A stretch of 53,611 nucleotides of DNA from Yeosuana aromativorans. Lineage in GTDB: Bacteria > Bacteroidota > Bacteroidia > Flavobacteriales > Flavobacteriaceae. Numbering within the stretch: position 1 is the stretch's first letter; every line of letters begins with the position of its first letter. Positions 34,650 to 43,734 of this stretch are shown here, in pieces. The stretch lies in assembly GCF_014646655.1 (NCBI RefSeq), contig NZ_BMNR01000012.1:1-53611 (forward strand). The letters are read 5' to 3'. The notes under the pieces are model-generated. The model saw nothing but the letters and a program-made list of their open reading frames with translations, made no database searches and had not been told where the DNA came from. The position numbers and the translations under genes were made by a program.

Positions 34650-35306
34650 TTAGTTCATGTGCATTTTTTCCTTGAAAAGAAATTTTCCAAGGTCAATAAC
34701 ACTTTTTAGTGGAGCAATATGTAATACATCAAAACTGGTATTGACGGATTTTTCAATAAATATGTCTGTTTTTTCAAATCCAGCAGACGTATCATCCAAC
34801 CAAAATTTTATGGTAACCAAGAGTTGTATCCACGCTGATTCTTGTAATGCTTTCTTTTGGATTTTTTCTATGTTTTCTTGATTGATATCCAAGGTCTCAA
34901 TATCTAATTCAGAAATGTACTGTGCAAAACTTTTTCTAAGCCCCGATAAAGGAGCAAGGCTATTCAAGTCTTTTTTACAGTCTTTTAGAACATAAATCAC
35001 ATAGCTTCTATTAGCTGTTAAGTTTTCAAAAAACGTAAAGTAGAAACTCAACAGCTTGTTTCTGGCATCAAATGATTGATAGTCTTTACTGGCTTGCAAG
35101 ATTTTTATGGTGTTATCAAAAAACGTACTAAATATTTGTTTCTCAATGGCCTCAAATGAACCAAAATAGTTGTAAAATTGAGATTCTTCAAAATTATTGC
35201 TTTTAGAAAATAGATAAACAGATTTTGGTTTATCATGATGTTCAAGCACATAATCCATGTACATTGTTAATATATCTGAAGTTGATATTGTTTTCTTTTT
35301 AGCCAT
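34650..35306 (-). CDS. TetR-like transcription regulator
   Basis: 218 residues from the ATG at 35306; an upstream TTG start would include the promoter's -7 region and is rejected. An N-terminal helix-turn-helix region (to about 55) with SNNFEESQFYNYFGSFEAIEKQIF, matching the TetR recognition helix and the F-Y-x-Y-F-G-S-K/F-E pattern, followed by an all-helical ligand domain. TetR proteins are usually repressors controlled by a small ligand. It is the first gene behind the 35339-35368 palindrome; it may bind there and also at 26714-26743. Confidence 0.85.
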   Translation of the reverse strand: MAKKKTISTSDILTMYMDYVLEHHDKPKSVYLFSKSNNFEESQFYNYFGSFEAIEKQIFSTFFDNTIKILQASKDYQSFDARNKLLSFYFTFFENLTANRSYVIYVLKDCKKDLNSLAPLSGLRKSFAQYISELDIETLDINQENIEKIQKKALQESAWIQLLVTIKFWLDDTSAGFEKTDIFIEKSVNTSFDVLHIAPLKSVIDLGKFLFKEKMHMN

Positions 35307-35325
35307 AATTGTTATAATTATAGTA

Positions 35326-35368
35326 CAAAGATACAAAATGTTTAATCTTTATTAATAAAAGTTAAACA
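35326..35368 (-). promoter_or_regulatory. Promoter and 30-bp operator of photolyase operon 1
   Basis: Minus strand -7 element TATCTTTG (plus-strand CAAAGATA, 35326-35333) is a perfect TAnnTTTG. Five nucleotides upstream is a near-perfect 30-bp palindrome, 35339-35368, arms TGTTTAA and TTAAACA, with an inner TTTATTAATAAA that is itself a palindrome. Only two positions per arm break the symmetry. The dyad covers the -33 position, which has no TTG. The same element precedes operon 2, one helical turn (10 bp) further from the -7. Confidence 0.75.
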
Positions 35369-35528
35369 AAATTAACATAATAATTTGATATTATCGTATA
35401 TTAGGTAAATTGAAAAGGGTTCAGAAGGAAAATGGATAACCAAAAACATGATAACATCTATTCTGTTTTAGGTTTTTGTTAACATTTAATAGCTTATTTT
35501 TATAACAATCATTAAAAACTACTAAACA

Positions 35529-36377
35529 ATGAAAAAACACGTATTATTTATTTTTTTACTGGCAGTATCTGTAGTAGGATATTCGCAGATAGAGACTCCG
35601 CAACCAAGTCCTACAGCCAAAATGGAACAAAAAGTGGGATTGACGGATGTAACCTTGGAATATTCTCGTCCGTCCATGAGAGGACGTACTATTTTTGGAA
35701 ATTTAGTTCCCTATGGGAAAGTATGGCGCACCGGAGCCAATTCCAATACAAAGATTACTTTTAGTGATGATGTCACTATTGATGGACAAACCCTTAAAGC
35801 AGGATCTTATGCTATTTATACCATACCTAATGAAAAATCATGGGATGTGATTTTTTACACAGACACTAATAATTGGGGGACTCCACAAACATGGGATGAT
35901 AGTAAAGTGGCTGCAAAAGTTACGGCAAATGTATATGATATGCCCATGAAAATCGATACTTTTACCATGACGTTTGATCATTTGTCCAATAGTGGAGCTA
36001 CTTTAGGTATGCTTTGGGAAAATGTCTATGTAGGTGTTCCGTTTAGTGTTCCAACCGACAACAAAGTGTTGGCTAATATTAATGATGTTATGAGCGGCAA
36101 TCCAACAGCAAATGATTATTTTGCGGCAGCTGTTTATTATCTACAAGAACTAAAGGACATTAAAACTGCAAAGGAATGGATTGATAAAGCCATGTCTATG
36201 ACTGAGAAACCTGCTTATTGGCAACTTAGGCAACAGTCTTTGATTTATGCCAAATTTGGCGATAAAAAAGGAGCTATTGAAATTGCTAAAAAATCTTTGG
36301 CAGGAGCTGAAAAAGCAGGTAATCAAGATTATGTAAAAATGAACAATGATTCCCTAAAAGAATGGGGAGCTATGTAA
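35529..36377 (+). CDS. DUF2911 family exported protein
   Basis: 282 residues. A signal peptide (MKKHVLFIFLLAVSVVGYSQ) precedes the DUF2911 domain: QKVGLTDVTLEYSRPSMRGRTIFGNLVPYGKVWRTGANSNTKITFSDDVTIDGQ, KAGSYAIYTIPNEKSWDVIFY. From about 185 on, TPR-like helices follow (NDYFAAAVYYLQELKDIKTAKEWIDKAM). The family is common in Bacteroidota and has no assigned function. It is divergent from the TetR operon, 152 nt from its operator. Confidence 0.9.
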   Translation: MKKHVLFIFLLAVSVVGYSQIETPQPSPTAKMEQKVGLTDVTLEYSRPSMRGRTIFGNLVPYGKVWRTGANSNTKITFSDDVTIDGQTLKAGSYAIYTIPNEKSWDVIFYTDTNNWGTPQTWDDSKVAAKVTANVYDMPMKIDTFTMTFDHLSNSGATLGMLWENVYVGVPFSVPTDNKVLANINDVMSGNPTANDYFAAAVYYLQELKDIKTAKEWIDKAMSMTEKPAYWQLRQQSLIYAKFGDKKGAIEIAKKSLAGAEKAGNQDYVKMNNDSLKEWGAM

Positions 36378-36438
36378 TTTAGACTTCTTAGACCGTTTAG
36401 AACACTTAGATTATAAGCTTTTTGAAAGCTAGACGAAC

Positions 36439-36465
36439 AAAGCACAACCAAATTGGTTGTGCTTT
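36439..36465. terminator. Bidirectional terminator between DUF2911 and XRE genes
   Basis: A 27-nt palindrome: arms AAAGCACAACCAA and TTGGTTGTGCTTT around one A, flanked by GTTTT on the right and by an A-rich stretch (GAACAAAG) on the left, so it can serve both converging transcripts. The XRE gene ends at 36469, just beyond it. Confidence 0.8.
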
Positions 36466-36468
36466 GTT

Positions 36469-36669
36469 TTAATCACTGTTTTCTAATATAAAGATGTCTT
36501 CAACGGGTATTTTGAAAAGTTTGGCTATTTTAAGAGCCAATAGGGTGGAAGGCACATATTTGTTTTTTTCCATAGCATTGATGGTTTGCCTGCTTACACC
36601 TATTTTTTCGGCTAAATCGGCTTGTGTCATATCATGAATAGCACGTTGTACTTTTATGTTATTCTTCAT
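36469..36669 (-). CDS. XRE/Cro-type helix-turn-helix regulator
   Basis: 66 residues, a single HTH_3 domain: IKVQRAIHDMTQADLAEKIGVSRQTINAMEKNKYVPSTLLALKIAKLFKIPVEDIFIL. Such small regulators commonly pair with a membrane protein gene in Bacteroidota and Firmicutes. Its start overlaps the membrane protein gene upstream by 11 nt, so they form one operon; the regulator probably controls that operon. Confidence 0.95.
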   Translation of the reverse strand: MKNNIKVQRAIHDMTQADLAEKIGVSRQTINAMEKNKYVPSTLLALKIAKLFKIPVEDIFILENSD

Positions 36670-37135
36670 TGCTATTGGATTTTAGTTTTAAAAAGTTAAA
36701 ACGAACAATAAAGAAAATTAACGGTGTAAACATATTAAAAACTAATACATGAAAATATGCCAAATCGTAAATAAACAAAGTAACAAACAACAATATTGCA
36801 TAATTTACAATTATTGCCCAAACTAGCGAATCTTTGCGTAATTTATAAATAAATTCATCCTCAACTTTCTCTCTTGAAAATCCAACAATAAGACCACCAA
36901 TTATGATGGCAATTGTAATAAGTTCATCAACAATACTATTTTCTTGAATGTTAAAAAAAGATATTTTACCATCAACGCTAATGTTGAGTCCGTCATAAAT
37001 TGAAAGGACTTTTGTTGTTAAAAGATTGGTTTCATAACCTTCAATGGTAAATATAATTCCAGCAATTATACCCACGATAAAAAGTACCCAACCTAAGGTT
37101 TTATACTTGTTTGGTAATAAATAATTTGTTTTCAT
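36659..37135 (-). CDS. Four-helix membrane protein paired with XRE regulator
   Basis: 158 residues with about four hydrophobic segments (about 12-32, 70-84, 101-119, 123-145) and a basic C-terminus (RFNFLKLKSNSNEE). It is not assigned to a family with confidence; the pairing with an XRE regulator resembles DUF2178-type cassettes. The tail overlaps the XRE gene by 11 nt. It may be the sensor or target of the regulator. Function unknown. Confidence 0.75.
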   Translation of the reverse strand: MKTNYLLPNKYKTLGWVLFIVGIIAGIIFTIEGYETNLLTTKVLSIYDGLNISVDGKISFFNIQENSIVDELITIAIIIGGLIVGFSREKVEDEFIYKLRKDSLVWAIIVNYAILLFVTLFIYDLAYFHVLVFNMFTPLIFFIVRFNFLKLKSNSNEE

Positions 37136-37244
37136 AACTTTTCGTTTTAAATGATTTATCTGATTGATAAATTAAAAGTAAAACAAGTTTTACATATAGA
37201 CAAATAAAATTAACAAAAAGTAATAAAAACCAGTCTTTTAAATA

Positions 37245-38240
37245 TTAATAATGCAGTTTAACAAGGTCTCTGATATCATCCAGGGTTTTGATGAGTTGTT
37301 TGCTAAACTCAAACGTCATGATATCGCTTTCGGTTTTGCCTTTTCTTAGTAGTTTGTTGAAGTGAACGGTTTCGTAATTATATCCAATGGTGTTATACCC
37401 AAAATCAATAATTTCTTCTTTTCCATCTACAATCAATGAAACTGTACTTGGACAATGAAATTGCCTATTGATCTTAATCGTTCCTTTTTCACAATAGAAA
37501 ATGGCCTCCGTAGGTAATTCCTCAAGTAGCGAACTGTTTAGATTGGCAGTAACATTGTTGTCATAGTGAAAGGTTATGTTGCAAGATGAATCTGCACTAT
37601 TATCAAAAAATGAAGCCTTTGCTTGTATGGATTTAGGGACATCTAAAGTTGACAACGCAGCAAAAATAGGGTAGATGCCAATATCTAAAAGGCTACCACC
37701 ACCAAGTGATTTTTTAAAAAGCCTGGAGTTATCATCAAATTCACGAAAAAAGCCAAAACTAGCCTCTACTTTTAAAATGTTTCCATAGGTTTTGTTTTTC
37801 AATTCCTGCAAAACAAATTGGTAATGCGGAAGAAAATACGTCCAAAGCGCTTCCATGAGCAGGACATTTTTCTCTTTGGCTCTTGCAATCATCGTATCAA
37901 CTTCAGTAGCATTCATAGCAAAAGGCTTTTCGCATAACACTGCAATACCATGATCCAAACACAACAAGGTATTGTCTTTATGCAAGGCATGTGGTGTGGC
38001 AATGTAAACCGCATCAACATTGGAGTCGTTTGCTAAGGCCTCATAACTTGAGTAAGCTTTTGAAGCTCCATATTGGTCAGCAAAATCGTCGGCTTTTTCT
38101 TGGGAGCGAGAGCCTACGGCATACAATTCAGCATCTTGTATGGTTAATAAATCCTTTGCAAATTTATGGGCAATGTTTCCCAGGCCAATAATTCCCCAAC
38201 GGATCTTTCTATTTTGAAGTGATTCTTTCATTTGTGTCAT
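37245..38240 (-). CDS. Gfo/Idh/MocA family oxidoreductase
   Basis: 331 residues from ATG 38240 (ATG 38231 is also possible and closer to the Rossmann start). NAD-binding IRWGIIGLGNIAHKFAKDL, then the family CEKPFAMN with catalytic-site Lys, and a C-terminal GFO_IDH_MocA domain with GGGSLLDIGIYPIFAA. These enzymes oxidise or reduce sugars and polyols using NAD(P). The gene overlaps the symporter gene by 32 nt and probably acts in sugar use with the PIG-L deacetylase. Confidence 0.93.
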   Translation of the reverse strand: MTQMKESLQNRKIRWGIIGLGNIAHKFAKDLLTIQDAELYAVGSRSQEKADDFADQYGASKAYSSYEALANDSNVDAVYIATPHALHKDNTLLCLDHGIAVLCEKPFAMNATEVDTMIARAKEKNVLLMEALWTYFLPHYQFVLQELKNKTYGNILKVEASFGFFREFDDNSRLFKKSLGGGSLLDIGIYPIFAALSTLDVPKSIQAKASFFDNSADSSCNITFHYDNNVTANLNSSLLEELPTEAIFYCEKGTIKINRQFHCPSTVSLIVDGKEEIIDFGYNTIGYNYETVHFNKLLRKGKTESDIMTFEFSKQLIKTLDDIRDLVKLHY

Positions 38241-39903
38241 TTATTACTTGTATAATTAATGCTATACCCATGACTAGCATACATCCAAACAGATTGAGCC
38301 ATAAATAAGGCATCCAGTCATACCACCAACCAATAATAATAATGGCTTGTGTGATTAAGGCCGCAATAAACACTGCATTGGCTTTTACAAACTTAAAGAA
38401 AAAAGCCAGCAGGAAAATACCTAAAACATTTCCGTAGAATATTGACCCAATTATATTTACCAACTGAATTAAATTATCGGCAAGATAAGCTATACATGCT
38501 ATGGATATGGCTATAAAGCCCCAAGCCATGGTAAACCATTTGGTAGCGTTTAAATAATGTGTTTCATCTCCATCTTTGAAAATGGAGCGTTTATATAAAT
38601 CCATAGTAGTGGTAGAGGCCAGAGCATTTAACTCGCCTGCTGTACTGGACATTGCGGCACTTAAAATCACGGCAAGCAATAGGCCAATCAAGCCTCTTGG
38701 CAGGTTGTTTAAAATAAAATGAATGAATACATAGTCTTTATCATTGGTTTCAACACTCACTAATGTGTCATCTGATGCTTTTTGAATCAGCTCTTTGGCA
38801 ACCTCTCTGTTGTTTTTGTCGGCTTCATTTGCAAGATTTATATCCTTGATATATTTAACATTCTTAGTTTCTATATAAGAATTAACTAAATCTTTTTTGT
38901 TATTAAAAATCTCATTTTGTTTCTTTTCTAAAGCTTTATAATCTTCTGCGTAAGGTGAATTTAAAACTGTTTTTTCCGCCGCTGGATTAAAGTTGATAGG
39001 TGAGGTGTTGAATTGATAAAACACAAAAACCATCACGCCAACCAACAAAATGAAGAATTGCATAGGGACTTTAAGTAAGCCATTAAAAAGTAATCCCATT
39101 TGCATTTCTTTGATGGATTTTCCCGAAAGGTAGCGTTGTACTTGGCTTTGGTCAGTTCCAAAATAGGAGAGCGCCAAAAACGTTCCGCCAATGAGTCCGC
39201 TCCAAACGGTGTATCTGTTTTTCAAATTAAACGAAAAATCCAACATGTTCATTTTACCACTAGCCCCAGCAATGTCAAGAGCTTTGGTAAATGTGATGTT
39301 GTCTGGCAAGTAACTTATGATTAAAAAGAAAGCGGTGAACATACCAATAAAAATGACAGCCATTTGATGTTTCTGCGTCATGCTTACGGCTTTTGTACCG
39401 CCGGATACCGTATAAATAATTACCAATAACCCGATGATAATGTTTAGAATATTCAAATTCCATCCCAATACGGCGGATAGTATAATAGCTGGAGCATATA
39501 TGGTTATTCCAGCTGACAGACCACGTTGAATTAAAAACAACGAGGCTGTTAAACTTCTTGTTTTAAGATCAAATCTGTTTTCTAAAAACTCATAAGCCGT
39601 GTATACTTTCAAACGATGATATAATGGAATAAATACCATGCAGATAATAATCATGGCTATGGGGACACCAAAATAAAATTGTACAAACCCCATACCGTCA
39701 TTAAACGCTTGTCCTGGTGTTGATAAAAATGTGATGGCACTGGCCTGCGTTGCCATAACGGATAGCCCTATAGTCCACCATTTGGCATCGTTTCCACCTT
39801 GGATAAAATCATGGACGTTTTTGCTGCCTCTTGTTTTCCAAGAACCATAGATTACTATAGTGAATAAGGTGCCCAATAATACAATCCAGTCTAATAATTC
39901 CAT
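38209..39903 (-). CDS. Sodium:solute symporter (SSS family)
   Basis: 564 residues, about 13 hydrophobic helices. The family patterns are visible: SVMATQASAITFLSTPGQAFNDGMGFVQFYFGVPIAMIIICMVFIPLYHRLKVYTAYEFLENRF and AVILSAAMSSTAGELNALASTTTMDLYKR. It imports a solute with Na+. A large loop of about 80 residues (around 300-380) is specific to this group. Substrate unknown; the neighbours suggest a sugar or amino sugar derivative. It is preceded by a 36-residue membrane protein. Confidence 0.95.
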   Translation of the reverse strand: MELLDWIVLLGTLFTIVIYGSWKTRGSKNVHDFIQGGNDAKWWTIGLSVMATQASAITFLSTPGQAFNDGMGFVQFYFGVPIAMIIICMVFIPLYHRLKVYTAYEFLENRFDLKTRSLTASLFLIQRGLSAGITIYAPAIILSAVLGWNLNILNIIIGLLVIIYTVSGGTKAVSMTQKHQMAVIFIGMFTAFFLIISYLPDNITFTKALDIAGASGKMNMLDFSFNLKNRYTVWSGLIGGTFLALSYFGTDQSQVQRYLSGKSIKEMQMGLLFNGLLKVPMQFFILLVGVMVFVFYQFNTSPINFNPAAEKTVLNSPYAEDYKALEKKQNEIFNNKKDLVNSYIETKNVKYIKDINLANEADKNNREVAKELIQKASDDTLVSVETNDKDYVFIHFILNNLPRGLIGLLLAVILSAAMSSTAGELNALASTTTMDLYKRSIFKDGDETHYLNATKWFTMAWGFIAISIACIAYLADNLIQLVNIIGSIFYGNVLGIFLLAFFFKFVKANAVFIAALITQAIIIIGWWYDWMPYLWLNLFGCMLVMGIALIIQVINDTNERITSK

Positions 39904-39907
39904 ATAC

Positions 39908-40018
39908 CTAGTAGCGTTTCATTACGATATAGAATATTATAAAATACAACACATTAGCAATCAACACGATGGTGTACAGTCGTTTCCAAGGTGTTTTGCC
40001 TGTTGTTTTGTTATTCAT
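39908..40018 (-). CDS. 36-residue single-span membrane protein between PIG-L and symporter genes
   Basis: The frame MNNKTTGKTPWKRLYTIVLI continues as ANVLYFIIFYIVMKRY and stops. The first 13 residues are polar and basic, and the rest is one membrane helix. The start lies 1 nt downstream of the PIG-L stop and the stop 4 nt upstream of the symporter ATG, so it sits tightly in the operon. It may be a small accessory subunit of the symporter, as known for other SSS transporters (for example DUF4212 partners), but this is inference. Confidence 0.75.
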   Translation of the reverse strand: MNNKTTGKTPWKRLYTIVLIANVLYFIIFYIVMKRY

Positions 40019-40019
40019 A

Positions 40020-42545
40020 CTAGTTCTTTAATTTTGTAGTAACCTTAATATTGTCTTTTCCAATGGAAAGCATATTGGCAAACAGCCGGTAGGCTCCAGA
40101 GACGCCTTCAGGAAATTCCCTAAAAAAGCTCAATCCTGTATAAATATAATAGCCTTTACCATATTTGGCAACCAAAAGACTTCCATCTTTGGGAGTTTCG
40201 CCTTTATCATGCATAGACAAAATAGGCGTGAAATTGTCTGACCACTTATCAGGAAAATATAAACCGCGCTCTTGTGTCCACCCTTCAAAATCTTTTTGGG
40301 TGATTTTGTTTGGATAATTAAGAAGCGGATTGTTCGGATTTAAAAAAGTTACTTCTGCATGTTCATCAGTGACCCGGTCTCTAGATAAGCTTAAATCGTA
40401 AGGCGCTAAGTCATCAACTTTTAATCTTGAATTTGTATTGTATTGCACAATCATATTGCCACCTTGTTTTACAAAATCAAACAGTACTTGTTGTTTATAT
40501 TTTAAATCCTCTACCGTATTGTAAGCCCTAACGCCAACAACTACAGCATCAAATCTGCTCAAGGTTTCGGCATTAATATCTTTGGGAGAAATGGTAACTA
40601 CATTATAACCAATTTGTTTTAAGCTTTCTGGAACCACATCACCAGCGCCTTCAATATACGCAATATTATCGCCTTTCTTTTGAATATCTAATCTAACCAC
40701 TTTGCTTTCACTGGGTAATAACACCGTTTGAAAAGGGATATGGTCATAATCTATTTCATCAAGTTCTTTGGTATAAATACTATCTCCAATATGAATCATC
40801 GGTGTGATGAGCCCTTCGTTTTCATTCTTTGGAGGAATAATAGTAAAAACAAGGGTTTGTTCTTCTCCTTTATGTACTATTGAAATGGTTTGTTTTTCGG
40901 GATAAACGCTCCAGCCTTTTGGATGAGCAATTGATACATACCCTTCCACTTTATCTTTTCCAGCTTTTACAATAACAGGGATTTCTTTTTGTTCATCCGT
41001 ATTAAAAATGATGACCTTTTCTGCAACTTTAGCCGAGACTTCTGGAATAATGACGAACGGTTTGTAAACTTCTCCTTTTACGGGATCATTGGTTTTATAA
41101 ACTACTGGTTTTGAAATGGTCACAGGAACATTATCAATCAATAGATTGAATTCTACAGCGGCTGCAGGCGGCGTTTCAGGAAGACCAATTAATACAGGGT
41201 TATCAACTCTGTACATGCCCAATGTTCCTTTATGCATAAGCCAATAAGGCGTTGTTGGCTCTTGGTTTTTTGAAATTAACAAGGTATCCTTGATAGTTTT
41301 ATCTTGATTGTTTTTTAGTGTTATATGTTTTGAAACCAGGTGGTTGTTAATGTTGAGGCTTTCTAAAGCAATGTTTGTATTACTTCTGTTGATGGCTTCA
41401 ATAGTCAGCGGAACGCTTGAATTTGGTGTAGCTTGGTTAGTATTTGCAACAGCCTCCAAATACAATCCGGCACAAGCGGCAATAATATTTTTTATTGCTT
41501 TGGATTTAAGCGTTCTCCAATGTTCATCATCTAATTTCTGAATTAATTGATACGCTTTTACCAGTTCTGGAATTGATGCCGATGGATTGTTAAAATCATA
41601 ATCAGATTCCACTTTGTTCAGAATATTCCCGATAGGTTTTCCACCTTTTACGCGGTTCCAAGACGTGTCAATACCATCAAAAATATTTGATTTATCAGTT
41701 GGTAAATCACCTTTTAAAAGCTCAAGATATTCTGTTTCCTCACCCCGACTACCCGTACTGCCAAAGCCTTGTGTTTTATGACTGCTCCTGCTTAATGCCG
41801 CAATTTCGGAATTACTCAATCCTTTTGATGGGAAATAGGTTCCTGTATTGATAGTCATTAAATTAGTTTTATCAGCCTTATCAAATTTTTCCTGACTGCC
41901 ATAAAACCACCATGAAGTATTAAAAAATAAGCGTTGCGGTTGCCAGAGACTGGTTTGGTTTAGTTGTTCTGGGAATGCTGATTGTTTGTTGGCCAAATCA
42001 AAAGCTTTAACACTTAACATGGCCGAACTGGTATGGTGCCCGTGTGTTGTGCCTGGAGTTCTATGGTCAAACCGATTGATAATGACATCGGGCTTAAATT
42101 TTCTGATTGCCAGCACTACATCACTCAACACTTTATCTTTGTCCCAAATGGACAAGGTTTCATCAGGATTTTTTGAGTATCCAAAATCATTGGCTCTTGT
42201 AAATAGTTGCTCACCACCATCAATGTGTCTTGCCCCTAACAATTCTTCAGTTCTAATCACACCCAAAAGTTCCCTGATTTCTGGGCCAATTAAATTTTGC
42301 CCGCCATCACCCCGCGTCATGGATAAATAGGCTGTTCTGGCTTTTATTTCATTGGATAAATACGAGATGAGCCGTGTGTTTTCATCATCAGGATGTGCTC
42401 CAACATACAATACCGAACCCAGAAAATTCAGTTTTTGAATGGATTCATAAATTTCAGACGCATTTAATTTTTTTGGCTGTTGCGCCTGGATCAGTAATGG
42501 AGCATAACAAAAAATAAGGAGGTAAAGTAACGTTTTTCGCATCAT
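40020..42545 (-). CDS. PIG-L family deacetylase with large C-terminal region
   Basis: 841 residues. A signal peptide (to about 21) is followed by a PIG-L/LmbE domain: AHPDDE at 50-55 and THGHHTSSA near 165, the zinc ligands. Middle regions are beta-rich, and the C-terminal part (about 620-830) has a GATase/ThuA-like fold (RFDAVVVGVRAYNT, FVKQGGNMIVQYNTN). PIG-L enzymes deacetylate N-acetyl sugars or related compounds. It is exported and heads the operon with the small membrane protein, symporter and Gfo/Idh genes. Confidence 0.93.
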   Translation of the reverse strand: MMRKTLLYLLIFCYAPLLIQAQQPKKLNASEIYESIQKLNFLGSVLYVGAHPDDENTRLISYLSNEIKARTAYLSMTRGDGGQNLIGPEIRELLGVIRTEELLGARHIDGGEQLFTRANDFGYSKNPDETLSIWDKDKVLSDVVLAIRKFKPDVIINRFDHRTPGTTHGHHTSSAMLSVKAFDLANKQSAFPEQLNQTSLWQPQRLFFNTSWWFYGSQEKFDKADKTNLMTINTGTYFPSKGLSNSEIAALSRSSHKTQGFGSTGSRGEETEYLELLKGDLPTDKSNIFDGIDTSWNRVKGGKPIGNILNKVESDYDFNNPSASIPELVKAYQLIQKLDDEHWRTLKSKAIKNIIAACAGLYLEAVANTNQATPNSSVPLTIEAINRSNTNIALESLNINNHLVSKHITLKNNQDKTIKDTLLISKNQEPTTPYWLMHKGTLGMYRVDNPVLIGLPETPPAAAVEFNLLIDNVPVTISKPVVYKTNDPVKGEVYKPFVIIPEVSAKVAEKVIIFNTDEQKEIPVIVKAGKDKVEGYVSIAHPKGWSVYPEKQTISIVHKGEEQTLVFTIIPPKNENEGLITPMIHIGDSIYTKELDEIDYDHIPFQTVLLPSESKVVRLDIQKKGDNIAYIEGAGDVVPESLKQIGYNVVTISPKDINAETLSRFDAVVVGVRAYNTVEDLKYKQQVLFDFVKQGGNMIVQYNTNSRLKVDDLAPYDLSLSRDRVTDEHAEVTFLNPNNPLLNYPNKITQKDFEGWTQERGLYFPDKWSDNFTPILSMHDKGETPKDGSLLVAKYGKGYYIYTGLSFFREFPEGVSGAYRLFANMLSIGKDNIKVTTKLKN

Positions 42546-42632
42546 GTATTGAATTGGTAATTTACCAAATATAGAAAAAGAAATCAGCGAACTTGAAGGC
42601 TTTAATGTTTCTTTAACGAAATGAAAAGAAAA

Positions 42633-43703
42633 CTAAAACCATTTCTTTTTTTTGAAATAAAATAACATTGCAAGAAAAAGAACAATCATAATGCCCCACA
42701 AAATAAAGTAGGCGTATTTGTAATGCAATTCTGGGATGTGGTCAAAATTCATTCCATAAACCCCGGTAAAAAAGGTGAGCGGAATGAATATAGTGGCTAT
42801 AACTGTAAGCACTTTCATGACTTCATTCATTTTGTTGCTCAAGGCGGTCATATACATGTCCATTAAACTCCAAATCATTTCCCTGTAGATATCAATATTT
42901 TCTGAAAGTTGAATGACGTGGTCATAAATATCCCTAAAATAATGCAGGGTTTTGTCTTTTATCAATTCATTTTCGTTCTTTTCAATTTTGCTAATTATTT
43001 CACGTAACGGAAAGATAGCTCGTCTTACTTTTAAGACTTCTCGTTTTAGATTTTGTATTTCCTGGCTTATTTCTTCTTGTGAAAATCCATTGAACAAATT
43101 ATCCTCCAAATCCTCAATCTTATTGCCCATTGTTTCAACAACAATATAGTAATGGTCTATCACGGCATCAATTAAGGCATAAAGTAAATAATCTGCGCCC
43201 AAACCTCTGATGCGCCCTTTTGAAAGGCGTATCCGGTCGCGTACAGTATCAAACACATCACCTTCGGCCTCTTGAAAGGACAATACATAATTATCGCCCA
43301 TAATGAAACTTACCTGTTCTGTGATAACTTGTTCATCCTTATCATAATACAGCATTTTTAAGACCACAAACATATAATTGTCATAATCCTCAACCTTGGG
43401 CCTTTGCGATGTGTTAACAATGTCTTCTAATGTGAGCGGATGGATATTGTAATGATTGCCTATTTTTTCAATTGAATCTACATGGTTGAGTCCATTGATG
43501 TTAGTCCATGTTACGTTTTTGGTTAATTTATATTGGAAGGTATCTTCAATTTTGACATGGACTTTCTCTTCAATAACGTCTTGGTTGTAATCAAACGATT
43601 CAATAAAAAGATTTTGGGACTCTTTTTCGCCAGTGTAAACAATAGATCCAGGACTTAATCCTATCTTTTTTTTATATTGATGTGTTCTTTTCTTATTCTT
43701 CAT
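42633..43703 (-). CDS. corA: CorA-like magnesium/cobalt transporter
   Basis: 356 residues. The C-terminal signature TGVYGMNFDHIPEL contains the GMN motif of CorA between two membrane helices (about 298-318, 330-350). The N-terminal domain contains the usual alpha-beta funnel start (HPLTLEDIVNTSQRPKVEDYDNYMFVVLKML). It imports Mg2+, Co2+ or Ni2+. It is followed 31 nt later on the same strand by an MscS-type channel gene in reverse order of transcription, that is, corA lies upstream of mscS? No: on this minus strand mscS lies at higher coordinates, so it is transcribed first and corA second. Confidence 0.95.
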   Translation of the reverse strand: MKNKKRTHQYKKKIGLSPGSIVYTGEKESQNLFIESFDYNQDVIEEKVHVKIEDTFQYKLTKNVTWTNINGLNHVDSIEKIGNHYNIHPLTLEDIVNTSQRPKVEDYDNYMFVVLKMLYYDKDEQVITEQVSFIMGDNYVLSFQEAEGDVFDTVRDRIRLSKGRIRGLGADYLLYALIDAVIDHYYIVVETMGNKIEDLEDNLFNGFSQEEISQEIQNLKREVLKVRRAIFPLREIISKIEKNENELIKDKTLHYFRDIYDHVIQLSENIDIYREMIWSLMDMYMTALSNKMNEVMKVLTVIATIFIPLTFFTGVYGMNFDHIPELHYKYAYFILWGIMIVLFLAMLFYFKKKKWF

Positions 43704-43734
43704 GAAAAGCTATTGATATTATAAATATAAGATT

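Noticed and set aside
21286-35306. LitR/CarH (B12) or ChrR/ECF regulator for the photolyase operons
   Set aside because: No MerR-B12 or ECF sigma gene was found in the window; only a TetR-like protein is present.
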